A stretch of 64,000 nucleotides of DNA from Olsenella profusa F0195 (GCF_000468755.1 NZ_AWEZ01000062.1:101250-165249), one strand, 5' to 3'. Positions 8,400 to 16,758 are shown, counted from the stretch's first letter. Notes: a model not told the origin generated them from the sequence alone. Numbers and translations are program-made.

Positions 8400-9049
8400 G
8401 AGGCCTCGCCACCCCCCATCATGGTCGTGGTGTCGCTTGCGTCACTGGCGCGGATCATGTTCCGGATCGTCTGCATCGAGAGGTCCGTGGAGGCCAGCTC
8501 GTCGGCACAGCGCTTGAGCTCCGACGTTATGAGGGCGAGGTTGCCGCCCACGTCGTGCTTGTACTTGATCTGATGCTCGAGGGCCGCCCAGGTGTCCTGT
8601 GATATGGTGCGAATCTGGAACTCGGCACAGAGATCCCCCTCCACGCGCACCACCATATGGTAGCTGCGATACCCATTGGGCTTCACGTGGCGGATGTAGT
8701 CCTTCTCCTGCACCACCTCGATGCCGGGGAGCGCAGCCACGCGGTCACGCATGAGGTAGACGTCATCGAGGAACGTGCAGACCAGGCGGATGCCCACGAT
8801 GTCGTAGACGTTCCGGAGCACGACCTCTCCCGTCGGGGACATGCCCTTGCGCGCGCACTTCTCCCGGATGCTCTGGACGCTCTTGATCCTGCCCAGGCAA
8901 TGCTCGATGGGATCCTCGCCCTGCTCGCGCTCGAGGCTGGCACGCAGCTGCTCGACGCCTGCCAGGAGACGGTCCCTCAGGGCCATGAGGTCGGCGAGCC
9001 TGCCCCCGTAGATGGGATCCTCGTTCGCGCCAGCAGTGGCTTCCGTCAT
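8396..9049 (-). CDS. Small alarmone synthetase (RelA/SpoT synthetase domain, YjbM/YwaC type)
   Basis: This 217-residue protein consists of a single ppGpp synthetase domain. The hallmark segments are KPNGYRSYH (about 123-131), the catalytic EFQIRT with Glu143 and Gln145, and the following helix WAALEHQIKYK. It lacks the HD hydrolase and TGS/ACT domains of long RelA/SpoT proteins, so it should only make (p)ppGpp from GTP or GDP. It is the first gene of an operon with a two-component system and overlaps the response regulator by four bases, which suggests that kinase input and alarmone production are expressed together. Confidence 0.92.
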   Translation of the reverse strand: MTEATAGANEDPIYGGRLADLMALRDRLLAGVEQLRASLEREQGEDPIEHCLGRIKSVQSIREKCARKGMSPTGEVVLRNVYDIVGIRLVCTFLDDVYLMRDRVAALPGIEVVQEKDYIRHVKPNGYRSYHMVVRVEGDLCAEFQIRTISQDTWAALEHQIKYKHDVGGNLALITSELKRCADELASTDLSMQTIRNMIRASDASDTTTMMGGGEAS

Positions 9050-9170
9050 GTCGTCGTCTCCTCCAGATGCGCCGGTATCCCTCTAGTCTTGCCCAAAGTG
9101 GCGGCACTCTACACCATCCATGCGTGGGAAGACAACAATCGGCATACCCCGACACACAGGAGCTTGCGCC

Positions 9171-9995
9171 TCATGCCAGGGCGTCAAGGGCAAGCTGGCG
9201 CATTCCCACGCCACCCATGGCGTCGTGCGCAAGGATGTTGACGTGCGTGAAGCCGGACGTGATGGCCGCACCGACGGCCACATCAAAGCCCCCGTCCAAA
9301 AGCTCGCGCTGGTGCGCGTCCGAGTTGATGAGGATCTCGCCGCCAAAGCCGTGCAGCGCGCGCAGGAGCTCGCGGCGCGGATAGAGCTCCTCCTTGCGGC
9401 CGCGGTTGTAGGCACCGCAGTTGATCTCAAACGGAACTCCCTGCCTCACCAGGTGCTCCATGGCCTCCAGGGCCGGCGTCAGGTAGCGTGGGTCCGTCTC
9501 GTCAAAGGCGCGCATCTGGTCGTTGAAGCGGGTCACGAGGTCAAAGTGACCCACGAAGCTGCAGTTCGTACGGTCGTGCACCTGTGCCTCGAAGTCGTAG
9601 TACGACCGCACGAGCGCATACCAGTCCCCGTCATAGAACTCGCGGCAGAGCGTCTCGAGCATACCGGGCGTGTTGTCCACGCTCATGGGGACCTCGGTCT
9701 CGACGGGCAGGAAGTGCGTGGAGCCAATGACGTACTCCGCACCGGGACAGCAGGCGGGGTCGTAGGCATTGTCCAGCTCAACGCCCATGAGGATGTCCAG
9801 GCGGTCACCGTAGCGCGCCTTCATGCGGTCCATCTCCGCAACATAGGACGGCCAGTCCATATGGATGTCCGGGTCCATGTGCCCCGAGAAGCCCAGGTGC
9901 TCAAAGCCCAGGTCAAGAGCCTGCCGAACCATCTCCTCGGCGGTGTCGGTACCATCACAGAGCACGGTGTGCGTATGGTAGTTGGCTTTGAGCAT
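9171..9995 (-). CDS. PHP-domain phosphatase, histidinol-phosphatase-like
   Basis: This 274-residue protein starts MLKANYHTHTVLCDGT, in which His7 and His9 are the first metal ligands of the PHP fold; further ligands appear in GFSGHMD, the Glu of MGVELD, FVGHFDL and the C-terminal INSDAHQ. HisJ-type enzymes with this arrangement hydrolyse histidinol phosphate. No other histidine genes are nearby, so the true substrate may differ. I place the start at 9995, just before the metal motif, with GGGAGAGG upstream; the longer frame to 10130 adds sequence unlike the family. Confidence 0.8.
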   Translation of the reverse strand: MLKANYHTHTVLCDGTDTAEEMVRQALDLGFEHLGFSGHMDPDIHMDWPSYVAEMDRMKARYGDRLDILMGVELDNAYDPACCPGAEYVIGSTHFLPVETEVPMSVDNTPGMLETLCREFYDGDWYALVRSYYDFEAQVHDRTNCSFVGHFDLVTRFNDQMRAFDETDPRYLTPALEAMEHLVRQGVPFEINCGAYNRGRKEELYPRRELLRALHGFGGEILINSDAHQRELLDGGFDVAVGAAITSGFTHVNILAHDAMGGVGMRQLALDALA

Positions 9996-10160
9996 GGCCT
10001 CTCCCGTCACATAGGGGTCGATACCCAGATGGTACCGTCCAAAGCGTACGTACGGTGCGCCTCGCGTGACGTCTGCCCAGTTGGCATTTGCAAAAACGCA
10101 TCCAACGCACACGTCGAGCGGCGCCCACACCGCACGTGGCGGCGCTCACGACCAACGAGC

Positions 10161-10541
10161 CTACTGCTTCGGCAGCCTCCCCGACTCCTGGGCGCGCCTG
10201 ATGGCCATCTCCATGTTGGCAAACATCGGGGCCGTGGAGGCATCGGGCAGCCCCTCGCCCTCGTAGCTGCCGCCAAAGAGGACGCCCAGCATGTCTGGCA
10301 GCGGGCTCCTGTAGCCGGAGTCCTCGGGCACATACCCAATGACGTCATAGCCCGATGCCATCAGGGCCATCGAGACCACGGAGAACTCGACGCCGAGCCC
10401 CTCCGCAATCTCGGGCAGCGCCCTGTCGGCAGGGAGGTCCTCAAAGCCGAGCTCATCAAGAATGCCCTTCAGGCCGGGGTTCTCCCCCACGAGCTCTCCC
10501 ACCGGCCGGCTCACGTCCAGCGTCCGTACCTCGTTTGGCAT
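10161..10541 (-). CDS. DUF1858-like small protein
   Basis: This is a 126-residue soluble protein. Residues ~8-60 (SRPVGELVGENPGLKGILDE and following) resemble the DUF1858 fold seen in ScdA/RIC N-termini and in hybrid-cluster-associated proteins; the remainder is polar with no motif I recognise. It follows the aminotransferase gene by 21 bases on the same strand and is probably co-transcribed. Function unknown; DUF1858 proteins lacking added domains have been linked loosely to redox or Fe-S biology, which I cannot test here. Confidence 0.65.
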   Translation of the reverse strand: MPNEVRTLDVSRPVGELVGENPGLKGILDELGFEDLPADRALPEIAEGLGVEFSVVSMALMASGYDVIGYVPEDSGYRSPLPDMLGVLFGGSYEGEGLPDASTAPMFANMEMAIRRAQESGRLPKQ

Positions 10542-10562
10542 GCCCTCTCCCCTCGTTGCCTA

Positions 10563-12053
10563 CTACTGCCGATAGTACCCCAGAAACTCCTCGAGCTTGT
10601 CCATGGCCTCGTGCAGGGTGTGCTTGCGTGGCAGATAGACGATACGGAAGTAGCCCTGGGTCATCCAATTGAACCCCTTGCCGCCCACAACGAGCACGTG
10701 CTGGTCCTTGAGCAGGTCAAGGGCAAACTGGTCGTCATCGCTGATATTGAACTTCTTGGGATCGAGTCGGGGGAAGATGTAGAATGCCGCCTTGGGCCTC
10801 ATCACCGAGACCCCGTCGATGGCCGACAGTCGTTCGTAGACGTAGTTGCGCTGCTCAAAGACGCGCCCGCCCGGCACGAGGAGCCGCTGGGAGGCCTGCG
10901 TGCCGCCCAGGCAGGTCTGCACCACGGACTGCGCGGGCACGTTGGAGCACAGGCGCATGTTGGACAGCATGTTGATGCCCTCGATGTAGTCCATGGCCAG
11001 GCGCTTGTTGCCCGAGAGGCTCATCCAGCCGATGCGGTAGCCCGCGATCATGTGGCTTTTGGAGAGCCCGTTGAACGTCACGCAGAACAGGTCGGGCGCC
11101 AGGCTGGCGATGGAGGTGTGCCGCAGGCCATCCATCACCAGGCGGTCGTAGATCTCGTCCGCGAAGATGACCAACTGGTGCTCGCGTGCGATCTGGACGA
11201 TGCCCTCCAGCAGCTCACGCGGATAGAGCGCGCCCGTGGGGTTGTTGGGGTTGATGACGACGATGCCCTTGGTGCGCGGCGTGACCTTGGCACGGATGTC
11301 ATCGAGGTCGGGGCACCAATCCTGCTGCTCGTCGCACAGGTAGTGCACCACATGGCCACCGGCGAGCGTGGCGCAGGCCGTCCACAGCGGGTAGTCGGGG
11401 CTGGGGATGAGGATCTCGTCGCCATCGTCCAGGAAGGCCGACATGGCGAGGTTGATGAGCTCGGAGGCGCCATTGCCGGTGTAGATGTCCTCGACGTCCA
11501 CGTTGGGGATGTCCTTGAGCTGGTCGTACTGCATGATGGCCTTGCGTGCGGAGAAGAGGCCGCGGCTGTCAGAGTAGCCCTCGCACTCGGTGAGCTGATC
11601 CTGCATGTCCTTCACGACCTCGTCGGGCGTACGGAAGCCAAAGGGGGCGGGGTTGCCGATGTTGAGCTTGAGGACGTGCGTGCCCTGGTCCTCCATGCGC
11701 ATGGCCTCGTCGAGCACCGGACCACGCACGTCGTAGAGCACATCGTTAAGCTTGGTGGACTTCTTGAACCTTCTGACGGTCATGGGCAGTTCCTCCTGGG
11801 GTGACAACGCTGAAATTGAACTTTTTTGAGTGGGCTGTGTGCCATCGAGCTGGCTCACGGGAACGTCGAGAAGCGTGGCCAGCATGGCAAGCATGCCCGC
11901 ACGGGGCACGGTCTTGCCGCTCAGATACTGGGAGAGCTGACTTTTTCCCAGCTTGCGGCCCTGCTCATGGGCCAGGCGGACAAGGTCGGACTGCTTGAGA
12001 CCCCGTTCTCTCAGCGCCGAGGCAAGACGTTCCGCGAAGGTGTCCGCTGCCAT
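10563..12053 (-). CDS. alaA: AlaA-type alanine aminotransferase with N-terminal XRE/Cro helix-turn-helix
   Basis: This 496-residue fusion has residues ~1-75 forming an XRE-type HTH (AERLASALRERGLKQSDLVR, then GKSQLSQYLSGKTVPRAG). Residue 91 onward is a full class I aminotransferase very close in layout to E. coli AlaA: YDVRGPVLDEA, LNIGNPAPFGF, NPNNPTGA, FADEIYD, and PLP-binding Lys332 in FNGLSKSH. It should convert pyruvate and glutamate to alanine. The start at 12053 has GAAGGAGGG upstream. A second strong ribosome-binding site sits directly before Met91 (see 11781-11797). The GTTCAA repeats upstream could be an autoregulatory site. The DUF1858-like gene follows. Confidence 0.88.
   Translation of the reverse strand: MAADTFAERLASALRERGLKQSDLVRLAHEQGRKLGKSQLSQYLSGKTVPRAGMLAMLATLLDVPVSQLDGTQPTQKSSISALSPQEELPMTVRRFKKSTKLNDVLYDVRGPVLDEAMRMEDQGTHVLKLNIGNPAPFGFRTPDEVVKDMQDQLTECEGYSDSRGLFSARKAIMQYDQLKDIPNVDVEDIYTGNGASELINLAMSAFLDDGDEILIPSPDYPLWTACATLAGGHVVHYLCDEQQDWCPDLDDIRAKVTPRTKGIVVINPNNPTGALYPRELLEGIVQIAREHQLVIFADEIYDRLVMDGLRHTSIASLAPDLFCVTFNGLSKSHMIAGYRIGWMSLSGNKRLAMDYIEGINMLSNMRLCSNVPAQSVVQTCLGGTQASQRLLVPGGRVFEQRNYVYERLSAIDGVSVMRPKAAFYIFPRLDPKKFNISDDDQFALDLLKDQHVLVVGGKGFNWMTQGYFRIVYLPRKHTLHEAMDKLEEFLGYYRQ
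11781..11797 (-). promoter_or_regulatory. Internal ribosome-binding site and ATG giving stand-alone AlaA
   Basis: Inside the fusion gene, AGGAGGA (11797-11791) is followed after seven bases by an in-frame ATG at 11783. Translation from here would yield 406 residues beginning MTVRRFKKSTKLNDVLYDVR, which aligns with the natural N-terminus and length of E. coli AlaA. The site lies in the linker between HTH and enzyme, so a second, enzyme-only product is plausible. Confidence 0.55.
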
Positions 12054-12074
12054 ATGCCCTCCTTCGGAAGTTAA

Positions 12075-12158
12075 GTTCAAAACCAGAGTTCAATCAATTG
12101 GATATGATGATACTAGTTCACTTCCTACAGGCTACAGTGAGTTCAATATTTGGTTCAA
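12075..12158. repeat. GTTCAA repeat array, candidate operator
   Basis: GTTCAA occurs at 12075-12080, 12088-12093, 12141-12146 and 12153-12158, with a partial copy GTTCA at 12116-12120. The copies form two pairs spaced 13 and 12 bases, a little over one helical turn. They lie 22-105 bases before the start of a gene whose product has an N-terminal HTH, consistent with autoregulation. Confidence 0.45.
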
Positions 12159-12268
12159 TTTATGGATAAGCCGTGGTGACGCAGCTGTCAGCATCGAGAC
12201 GACCCCGCATGGATCTGCGTGCCGTCGATGGTACGGGGCCCTCCCGGCGTGTGGGTGCCATATGCTCC

Positions 12269-12347
12269 GTGTGGGTGCCTTTCTCCCGGATGACACAGTC
12301 ACGACCTGCAGATTCGTTGGCCTCTCTCGGGAGATTGGCACCCACAC
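12269..12347. repeat. Long imperfect inverted repeat
   Basis: The arm at 12269-12288 pairs with 12328-12347 over 18 of 20 bases (GTGTGGGTGCC, a 2-base mismatch, TCTCCCG), with a 39-base loop. An extra direct copy of GTGTGGGTGCC lies at 12249-12259. The loop is too long and no T-run follows, so it is not a typical terminator. Function unknown. Confidence 0.6.
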
Positions 12348-12396
12348 GAGGCGCATCGGGGGCAACGCCGGGGCACGATGCGACCCAGGGGCGGGC

Positions 12397-13101
12397 CTAG
12401 CCGTGGGTCGCATCTCCCATCACCACATCAACGAGGGCGTCGATGTGCAGCTGCAGGACATCGATGGCGGGAATGGGCAGCTCGCAGCGATGCGCCAGCA
12501 TGGGCAGCTCCGTGCAGCCAAGGATGACGGCCTGTGCACCCTCGCCAGCCCCCTGCTCCACGATGGAGCGGAAGCGTGCCACGCTCTCGTCGCGCACGAC
12601 GCCATGCTCGAGCTCGTTGGAGATGATGTCCCACAGCCAGGTCCTCTCCCCGGCGTTGGGAGAGACCACGGGCACGTGCGAGAGGATGATGGGCTGCTTG
12701 AGGAAGGGCTGCTCCATGGTCGCCCTGGTGCCCAGCAGGAGCACCGCACGATAGCCCCGACGAACGATCTCGTCGCGTATCACGTCCACGATGCTCACGA
12801 GCGGAATGGGCGAGCGATCCACAAGTTGCTCGAACACGATGTGTCCCGTCACGCAGCAAAGCGCAGCCACGTCACAGCCCGCCGATGCCAGATGTTCGAT
12901 GCCGCCCATGAAGTAGTCCGTCAGCTCGTCCAGGCGCCTCTCGGCCGCCAGGGGCATGACATCGTAACAACTCATGCTCTCGATGGTCAGAGGAGGAAAG
13001 TAGTCTCTGCCCACACGCCTGCGGACACCCTGGGTGATACCCAGGTAGTAGTCAATCGTGGATTCGGGACCCACGCCTCCGATGAGACCAAGCTTGTGCA
13101 T
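12397..13101 (-). CDS. Aspartate/glutamate racemase family protein
   Basis: This 234-residue protein has the N-terminal loop LGLIGGVGPESTIDYY and two cysteine motifs: ALCCVTGH (Cys82/Cys83) and ILGCTELPM (Cys196), the catalytic pair of this family. Typical members carry CNT in the first motif; here it is CVT, so substrate preference may be altered. It would interconvert D- and L-amino acids such as aspartate. The start at 13101 is supported by GGAGGGG five bases upstream and by the family N-terminus. The gene is isolated, with an aminotransferase downstream and a pseudogene diverging on its other side. Confidence 0.85.
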   Translation of the reverse strand: MHKLGLIGGVGPESTIDYYLGITQGVRRRVGRDYFPPLTIESMSCYDVMPLAAERRLDELTDYFMGGIEHLASAGCDVAALCCVTGHIVFEQLVDRSPIPLVSIVDVIRDEIVRRGYRAVLLLGTRATMEQPFLKQPIILSHVPVVSPNAGERTWLWDIISNELEHGVVRDESVARFRSIVEQGAGEGAQAVILGCTELPMLAHRCELPIPAIDVLQLHIDALVDVVMGDATHG

Positions 13102-13195
13102 ATGCCCCTCCTGTCGCCAGCCGTGGGAACGAGGCCCGTTCCCGTTCGGCCTATCATAGTGGAATGCAACCGGTGACACTTTGAGAGGGGCACCC

Positions 13196-14028
13196 ATGGA
13201 CGCAGGCTCGCGGACCGCGCTGGGGCTCTTGGCCGAGATGAACGTGCGGTACCTGGTACCGGCGTACCAGCGGCCCTACTCGTGGGACGAGGCCCGTGCC
13301 TGCGCTCGCTCGTGGACAACCTGGAACGCCCCGATACGCCGGTCCAGGAGACGTCCGCGCGCATCATGGGCAGCCTGGCGCTCTTCGAGCGCCGTGTCTC
13401 CACGCTCCAGGACCTTGGGGCGCTCTGACGGGTCCCCCGGCGCCTGGAGGTGATCTCCATCGAGCTCACGTAGGACCGCGACCAGCCACAGCTCATCTTC
13501 GAGTCCATGAACTCCACGGGCAAGGGCCTGAGCTGCGCCGACCTCGTACGCAACTTCGTGCTCATGGACTTCCCCATCACCGAGCAGCGGGAGGTTCACC
13601 ACAGCTACTGGCGCCAGCTCGAGGTCGTCCTCGCGCGCGTCAAGCAGCATGGCACCGTCAGGGGAGCGACGTGTTCGCAGGCTTCACGCGCTGCTACCTC
13701 ACCGAGGTGGAGGCACGGCAGGGCTTTGCTGCCATCGACGCCTGCCAGGCACTCAAGGCCCATGCCTGGCAGACGGGCTACAAGGGGCAGGGGCGCATGC
13801 GCTTCTTCTGTCTCGACCTGCGTGACCATGCCAACACCTATGCGTCCGCCCTCCCAGGCGAGCATCACGACGCCGCAACGCACAGCGTGGAGCGCATCTC
13901 CCCGGCCACGGGGACTGGGCAACCTGGAGACGCTCGGAGCCTCGGGCGAGGGCGCGGACGGCTGGATGCGCTGGCGCCGCGGCGCCGGTGGCCCGCTCCT
14001 GGACGCCCTGCGCGAGGAGCTGCTGTAG
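13196..14028 (+). pseudogene. Decayed GmrSD/DUF262-family gene
   Basis: The 5' end is intact-looking: ribosome-binding site GAGAGGGG, then an ATG and a peptide with VRYLVPAYQRPYSWDEA, the hallmark start of DUF262 (GmrS-like) proteins. After about 30 residues the reading frame shifts (DNLERPDTP, then IMGSLALFERR, continue in another frame), stops near 13428, and is further broken by TAG at 13471. It then continues as IFESMNSTGKGLSCADLVRN, another DUF262 signature, and shifts again near 13670. The conserved DGQQR motif is not recognisable. Related proteins act in type IV restriction of modified DNA. Confidence 0.75.
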
Positions 14029-14036
14029 CGGTGACG

Positions 14037-14564
14037 CTACCCCTCCCCCAACAGGAGCCCGACCTCCATGAGCTTGACTGCCTCGACAGAGCTCACCGCA
14101 CGCACGGGTGACGCCTTGAGCAGACGGGTGTCATTGGTCACCAGATAGCTGGCGCCCGCACGAACGGCAGCACACACGACCAGGGAATCCTCAAAGTCAC
14201 CAATCACATCCTGATACTTCGCTGCGAGCCAGAGGTCGGACTCATCACAGCCTACCGCCGTTGCCACCGAACGCATTCTGTCCACACAGGACCATGCCAA
14301 ACGGTAGACGTGGCTCGCCTCGTCTTCGGTGAGCCCCCCATGCTCCCTGAGGCATTGTTTGGTACTTCGCTCGCACAGGTAGAAGACGTCCTTTACGGCA
14401 TGGACGGGGTAGAGTAGCTTGCAGTCGTGCTGTCGGGCACGTCAGATAAGCGTTCTTGCGCCCTCTGTTTGCATGCGCCAAGGTAGCAGTGCGTCCAGCC
14501 ATACATTTGTGTCCACGAGCAACGAGGGTGTGCCCACAGAGCCCTCGAACGCAGGGATGCTCAT
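14037..14564 (-). pseudogene. PIN-domain toxin gene with one in-frame stop codon
   Basis: The frame from the ATG at 14564 encodes a 175-codon PIN domain. The N-terminus has VDTNVWLDALLPWR, with the first catalytic Asp, and the C-terminus has CDESDLWLA, FEDSLVVCAAV and GASYLVTND with the remaining acidic residues. It is interrupted by a single TGA at 14442-14444 (codon 41). Everything else looks intact, so the lesion may be recent. Upstream in the same orientation is a reading frame ending QGLA that overlaps the toxin start (ATGA), the position of an antitoxin, but no antitoxin start codon is apparent before it runs into the ABC-exporter stop. Confidence 0.7.
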
Positions 14565-14707
14565 GCCAGCCCCTGTGCCGCATAGCGCTCGAAGAGGTCA
14601 TCTGCAACGGCGGCATCGTCATCGACAGGGGTGACGTCTGTGCCGAGCTCGATATGTGGCCTCAACTGCTCAAGACCATCAGAAATTATCGAGAAATGAG
14701 CGGTAGC

Positions 14708-16522
14708 CTACCGGGCCTCTCCATCGAGGAAGCCACCGGTCTGGCGATCCCACAGGCCAGCATACTCGCCACCCGCCTCCACCAGCTCGTGGTGGGTGCC
14801 ATCCTCAACCACCTGTCCATGGCTCAGCACCACGATGCGGTCGAGCGACGCCACCGTGGAGAGCCGGTGCGCCACCACGATGGACGTGCGCCCGCGCATG
14901 AGGTTCTCGAGCGCGCCCTGCACGAGCGCCTCGGACTCGGAGTCGAGCGCGCTGGTGGCCTCGTCCAGCACGAGGATGGGGGCGTCCACGAGGATGGCAC
15001 GGGCGATGGCCACGCGCTGGCGCTGGCCGCCGGAGAGCCTGACGCCCCGCTCGCCCACCATGGTGTCGAAGCCCCCAGGCAGACGCTCGATGAACTCGAG
15101 CGCGTTGGCTTCGGCGGCCGCCGTGCGGATCTCCCCCTCCGTGGCGTCCGGCTTGCCATAGGCTATGTTCTCGCGGATGGTGCGGTGGAAGAGCAGGGCC
15201 TCCTGGGGCACGTAGGCCACCTGCTGGCGCAGGGACTGCTGGGTGCAGTGACTCACGTCCTGTCCGTCCACGAGCACCTGGCCCTGCTGGACATCATCCA
15301 GACGCAGCAGCAGCTTGGTGAGGGTGGTCTTGCCCGAGCCGGAGCGGCCCACCAGACCCATGCGCTGCCCGGCGGGAATGTGCAGGTTGAGGTCCTGGAA
15401 GACGTAGTCGTCCTCCGGCGCGTCCGGATAGCGAAAGCCGATGTGCGAGAAGTCGATGGCACCCTCCGTCACCTTGAGGGGCTTGGCTCCCTCGTCGTCC
15501 GCCACGAGCGTGGGCTCGTCGAGCACACGCGTCATCTCGGCGGCGTCACCCAGAGCACGGTTGATGCGCGCCATCATGGAGTTGAAGTAGTTGAAGCGCA
15601 TCGTGAGGTTATAGGTATAGGTGAACATCATCACGAGCGTACCGGCGCTGATACCGAACCAGGCGTTGCCGCCCGACACGAAGATGGACACGATGAGCAT
15701 GATCACCGTGATGAGGAACGACGTGATGAAGCCGCGACGCATGGCGGCGCGCATGTTGACGTTGGCCGCACGCATGGCATCCTGGTCGGCCTGGGTGAAC
15801 GTGTCGCGCTCGAAGTCCTCGCGCCCGTAGGTCTTCACGGCAAGGATGTTGGTGACGGCGTCGGACAGCACGCCCGAGAGGCGGTTCTGCGCGTTGGAGG
15901 CGTCTGAGGCCAGCACCAGGATGCGCTTGTACATGCGATAGGCCAACAGCACGTAGAGCATCAGCATGAGCATGAGGACGAGCACGAAGCTCGGGGCGGA
16001 GGGAGCCAGGGTCGTGATGGTGAGCACCACGGAGGCGAGGGTGGGCCACAGGCTGTAGGTGAGCACGTCCACCAGGCCGGAGTAGCCGCTCACGAAGCGC
16101 GAGGTCTGGCTCACGAGGCTGCCGCCAAGGCGACTGTCATGGAAGGTCATGGACTGGTTGGAGAGCGTGTCGAAGCACAGGCGCGAGAGCTGGTAGTCCC
16201 CGTTGATCTCGAGCTTGTAGACCGAGTAGTCCTGCAACTTGGAGAGCACCTGTCCCACGGCGTTGACCAGCAGGAGGGCCAGGATGTAGGGGCCGAAGAC
16301 CTGAAACACCTGATCGGCCGCCACGGGAGATGCCTGCACGCGGTCCACGATGAGGCCCATCACATACGTGTTCGCAAAGGTGAGCAGCGCGATGTAGCCA
16401 ACCGAGCTGATGATGGAGAGGGCGAAGACCCCAGGCTTCTGCCTGGTGACACCCCAGAAGTAATGGAGCGTGCGCCCGATGGTGGCGCGGTCGTTCGCGT
16501 CGGTCGTCTTGCGAAGTGCCAT
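14708..16522 (-). CDS. ABC exporter, fused permease-ATPase (multidrug/lipid type)
   Basis: This 604-residue half-transporter has six predicted membrane helices in the first ~330 residues and an ATPase domain in the rest. The ATPase shows Walker A GRSGSGKTT, Q-loop YVPQEALLF, signature LSGGQRQR, Walker B ILVLDEATSALD and the switch His in VVAHRLS. It would work as a homodimer or with a partner not found here. The start at 16522 (MALRKTTDAND) has GGGGGATC upstream; the longer open frame toward 16630 is unlike a protein and lies close to the tRNA terminator. Substrate unknown. Confidence 0.9.
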   Translation of the reverse strand: MALRKTTDANDRATIGRTLHYFWGVTRQKPGVFALSIISSVGYIALLTFANTYVMGLIVDRVQASPVAADQVFQVFGPYILALLLVNAVGQVLSKLQDYSVYKLEINGDYQLSRLCFDTLSNQSMTFHDSRLGGSLVSQTSRFVSGYSGLVDVLTYSLWPTLASVVLTITTLAPSAPSFVLVLMLMLMLYVLLAYRMYKRILVLASDASNAQNRLSGVLSDAVTNILAVKTYGREDFERDTFTQADQDAMRAANVNMRAAMRRGFITSFLITVIMLIVSIFVSGGNAWFGISAGTLVMMFTYTYNLTMRFNYFNSMMARINRALGDAAEMTRVLDEPTLVADDEGAKPLKVTEGAIDFSHIGFRYPDAPEDDYVFQDLNLHIPAGQRMGLVGRSGSGKTTLTKLLLRLDDVQQGQVLVDGQDVSHCTQQSLRQQVAYVPQEALLFHRTIRENIAYGKPDATEGEIRTAAAEANALEFIERLPGGFDTMVGERGVRLSGGQRQRVAIARAILVDAPILVLDEATSALDSESEALVQGALENLMRGRTSIVVAHRLSTVASLDRIVVLSHGQVVEDGTHHELVEAGGEYAGLWDRQTGGFLDGEAR

Positions 16523-16632
16523 GTGATCCCCCAAGTAGGTGCCGTGTGCAGAAGGTGCAGGCGATATACCCGAGGTTGATACCCATTTGTCGGCCGCTGT
16601 TTCGGCCTGGGTCTGACTCCGGTCACACAAGG

Positions 16633-16658
16633 AGGGGGCCTCCCGAAGGAGGCCCCCT
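16633..16658 (-). terminator. Rho-independent-type terminator of the tRNA-Leu gene
   Basis: A perfect 11-bp GC-rich stem closes on a TTCG tetraloop (read on the minus strand), starting about ten bases after the tRNA CCA end. The following T-run is weak (TCCTTGTGT). A near-identical hairpin follows the decayed tRNA copy at 23350. Confidence 0.75.
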
Positions 16659-16667
16659 GATCATGCG

Positions 16668-16758
16668 TGGTGTCGGAGGCGGGACTTGAACCCGCACGAC
16701 CTTTTAGTCAGTCACTAGCACCTCAAGCTAGCGCGTCTGCCAATTCCGCCACTCCGAC
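16668..16758 (-). tRNA. tRNA-Leu (anticodon GAG)
   Basis: The 91-base sequence folds with acceptor arm GTCGGAG/CTCCGAC, D arm GGCAGAC, anticodon stem CTAGC/GCTAG around loop TTGAGGT (anticodon GAG), a long variable arm typical of class II tRNAs, T arm GCGGG/CCCGC with loop TTCAAGT, and an encoded CCA at 16668-16670. It reads CUC/CUU leucine codons. A broken duplicate lies at 23383-23472. Confidence 0.96.

Larger units (their letters stand above)
12054..12396. other. Intergenic region upstream of the HTH-aminotransferase gene
   Basis: These 343 bases contain no gene. The left ~110 bases are AT-rich, unlike the surroundings, and hold the GTTCAA repeats and presumably the alaA promoter. The right part holds a long inverted repeat (12269-12347) and a third copy of its arm. 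No convincing -35/-10 pair stood out. Confidence 0.6.

Noticed and set aside
9120..11804. Plus-strand open frame of 894 codons
   Set aside because: It is the antisense of the PHP phosphatase, DUF1858-like and aminotransferase genes and has no protein-family features.
12269..12347. Inverted repeat as a transcription terminator of the racemase gene
   Set aside because: The loop is 39 bases and there is no T-run on either strand after the stem.
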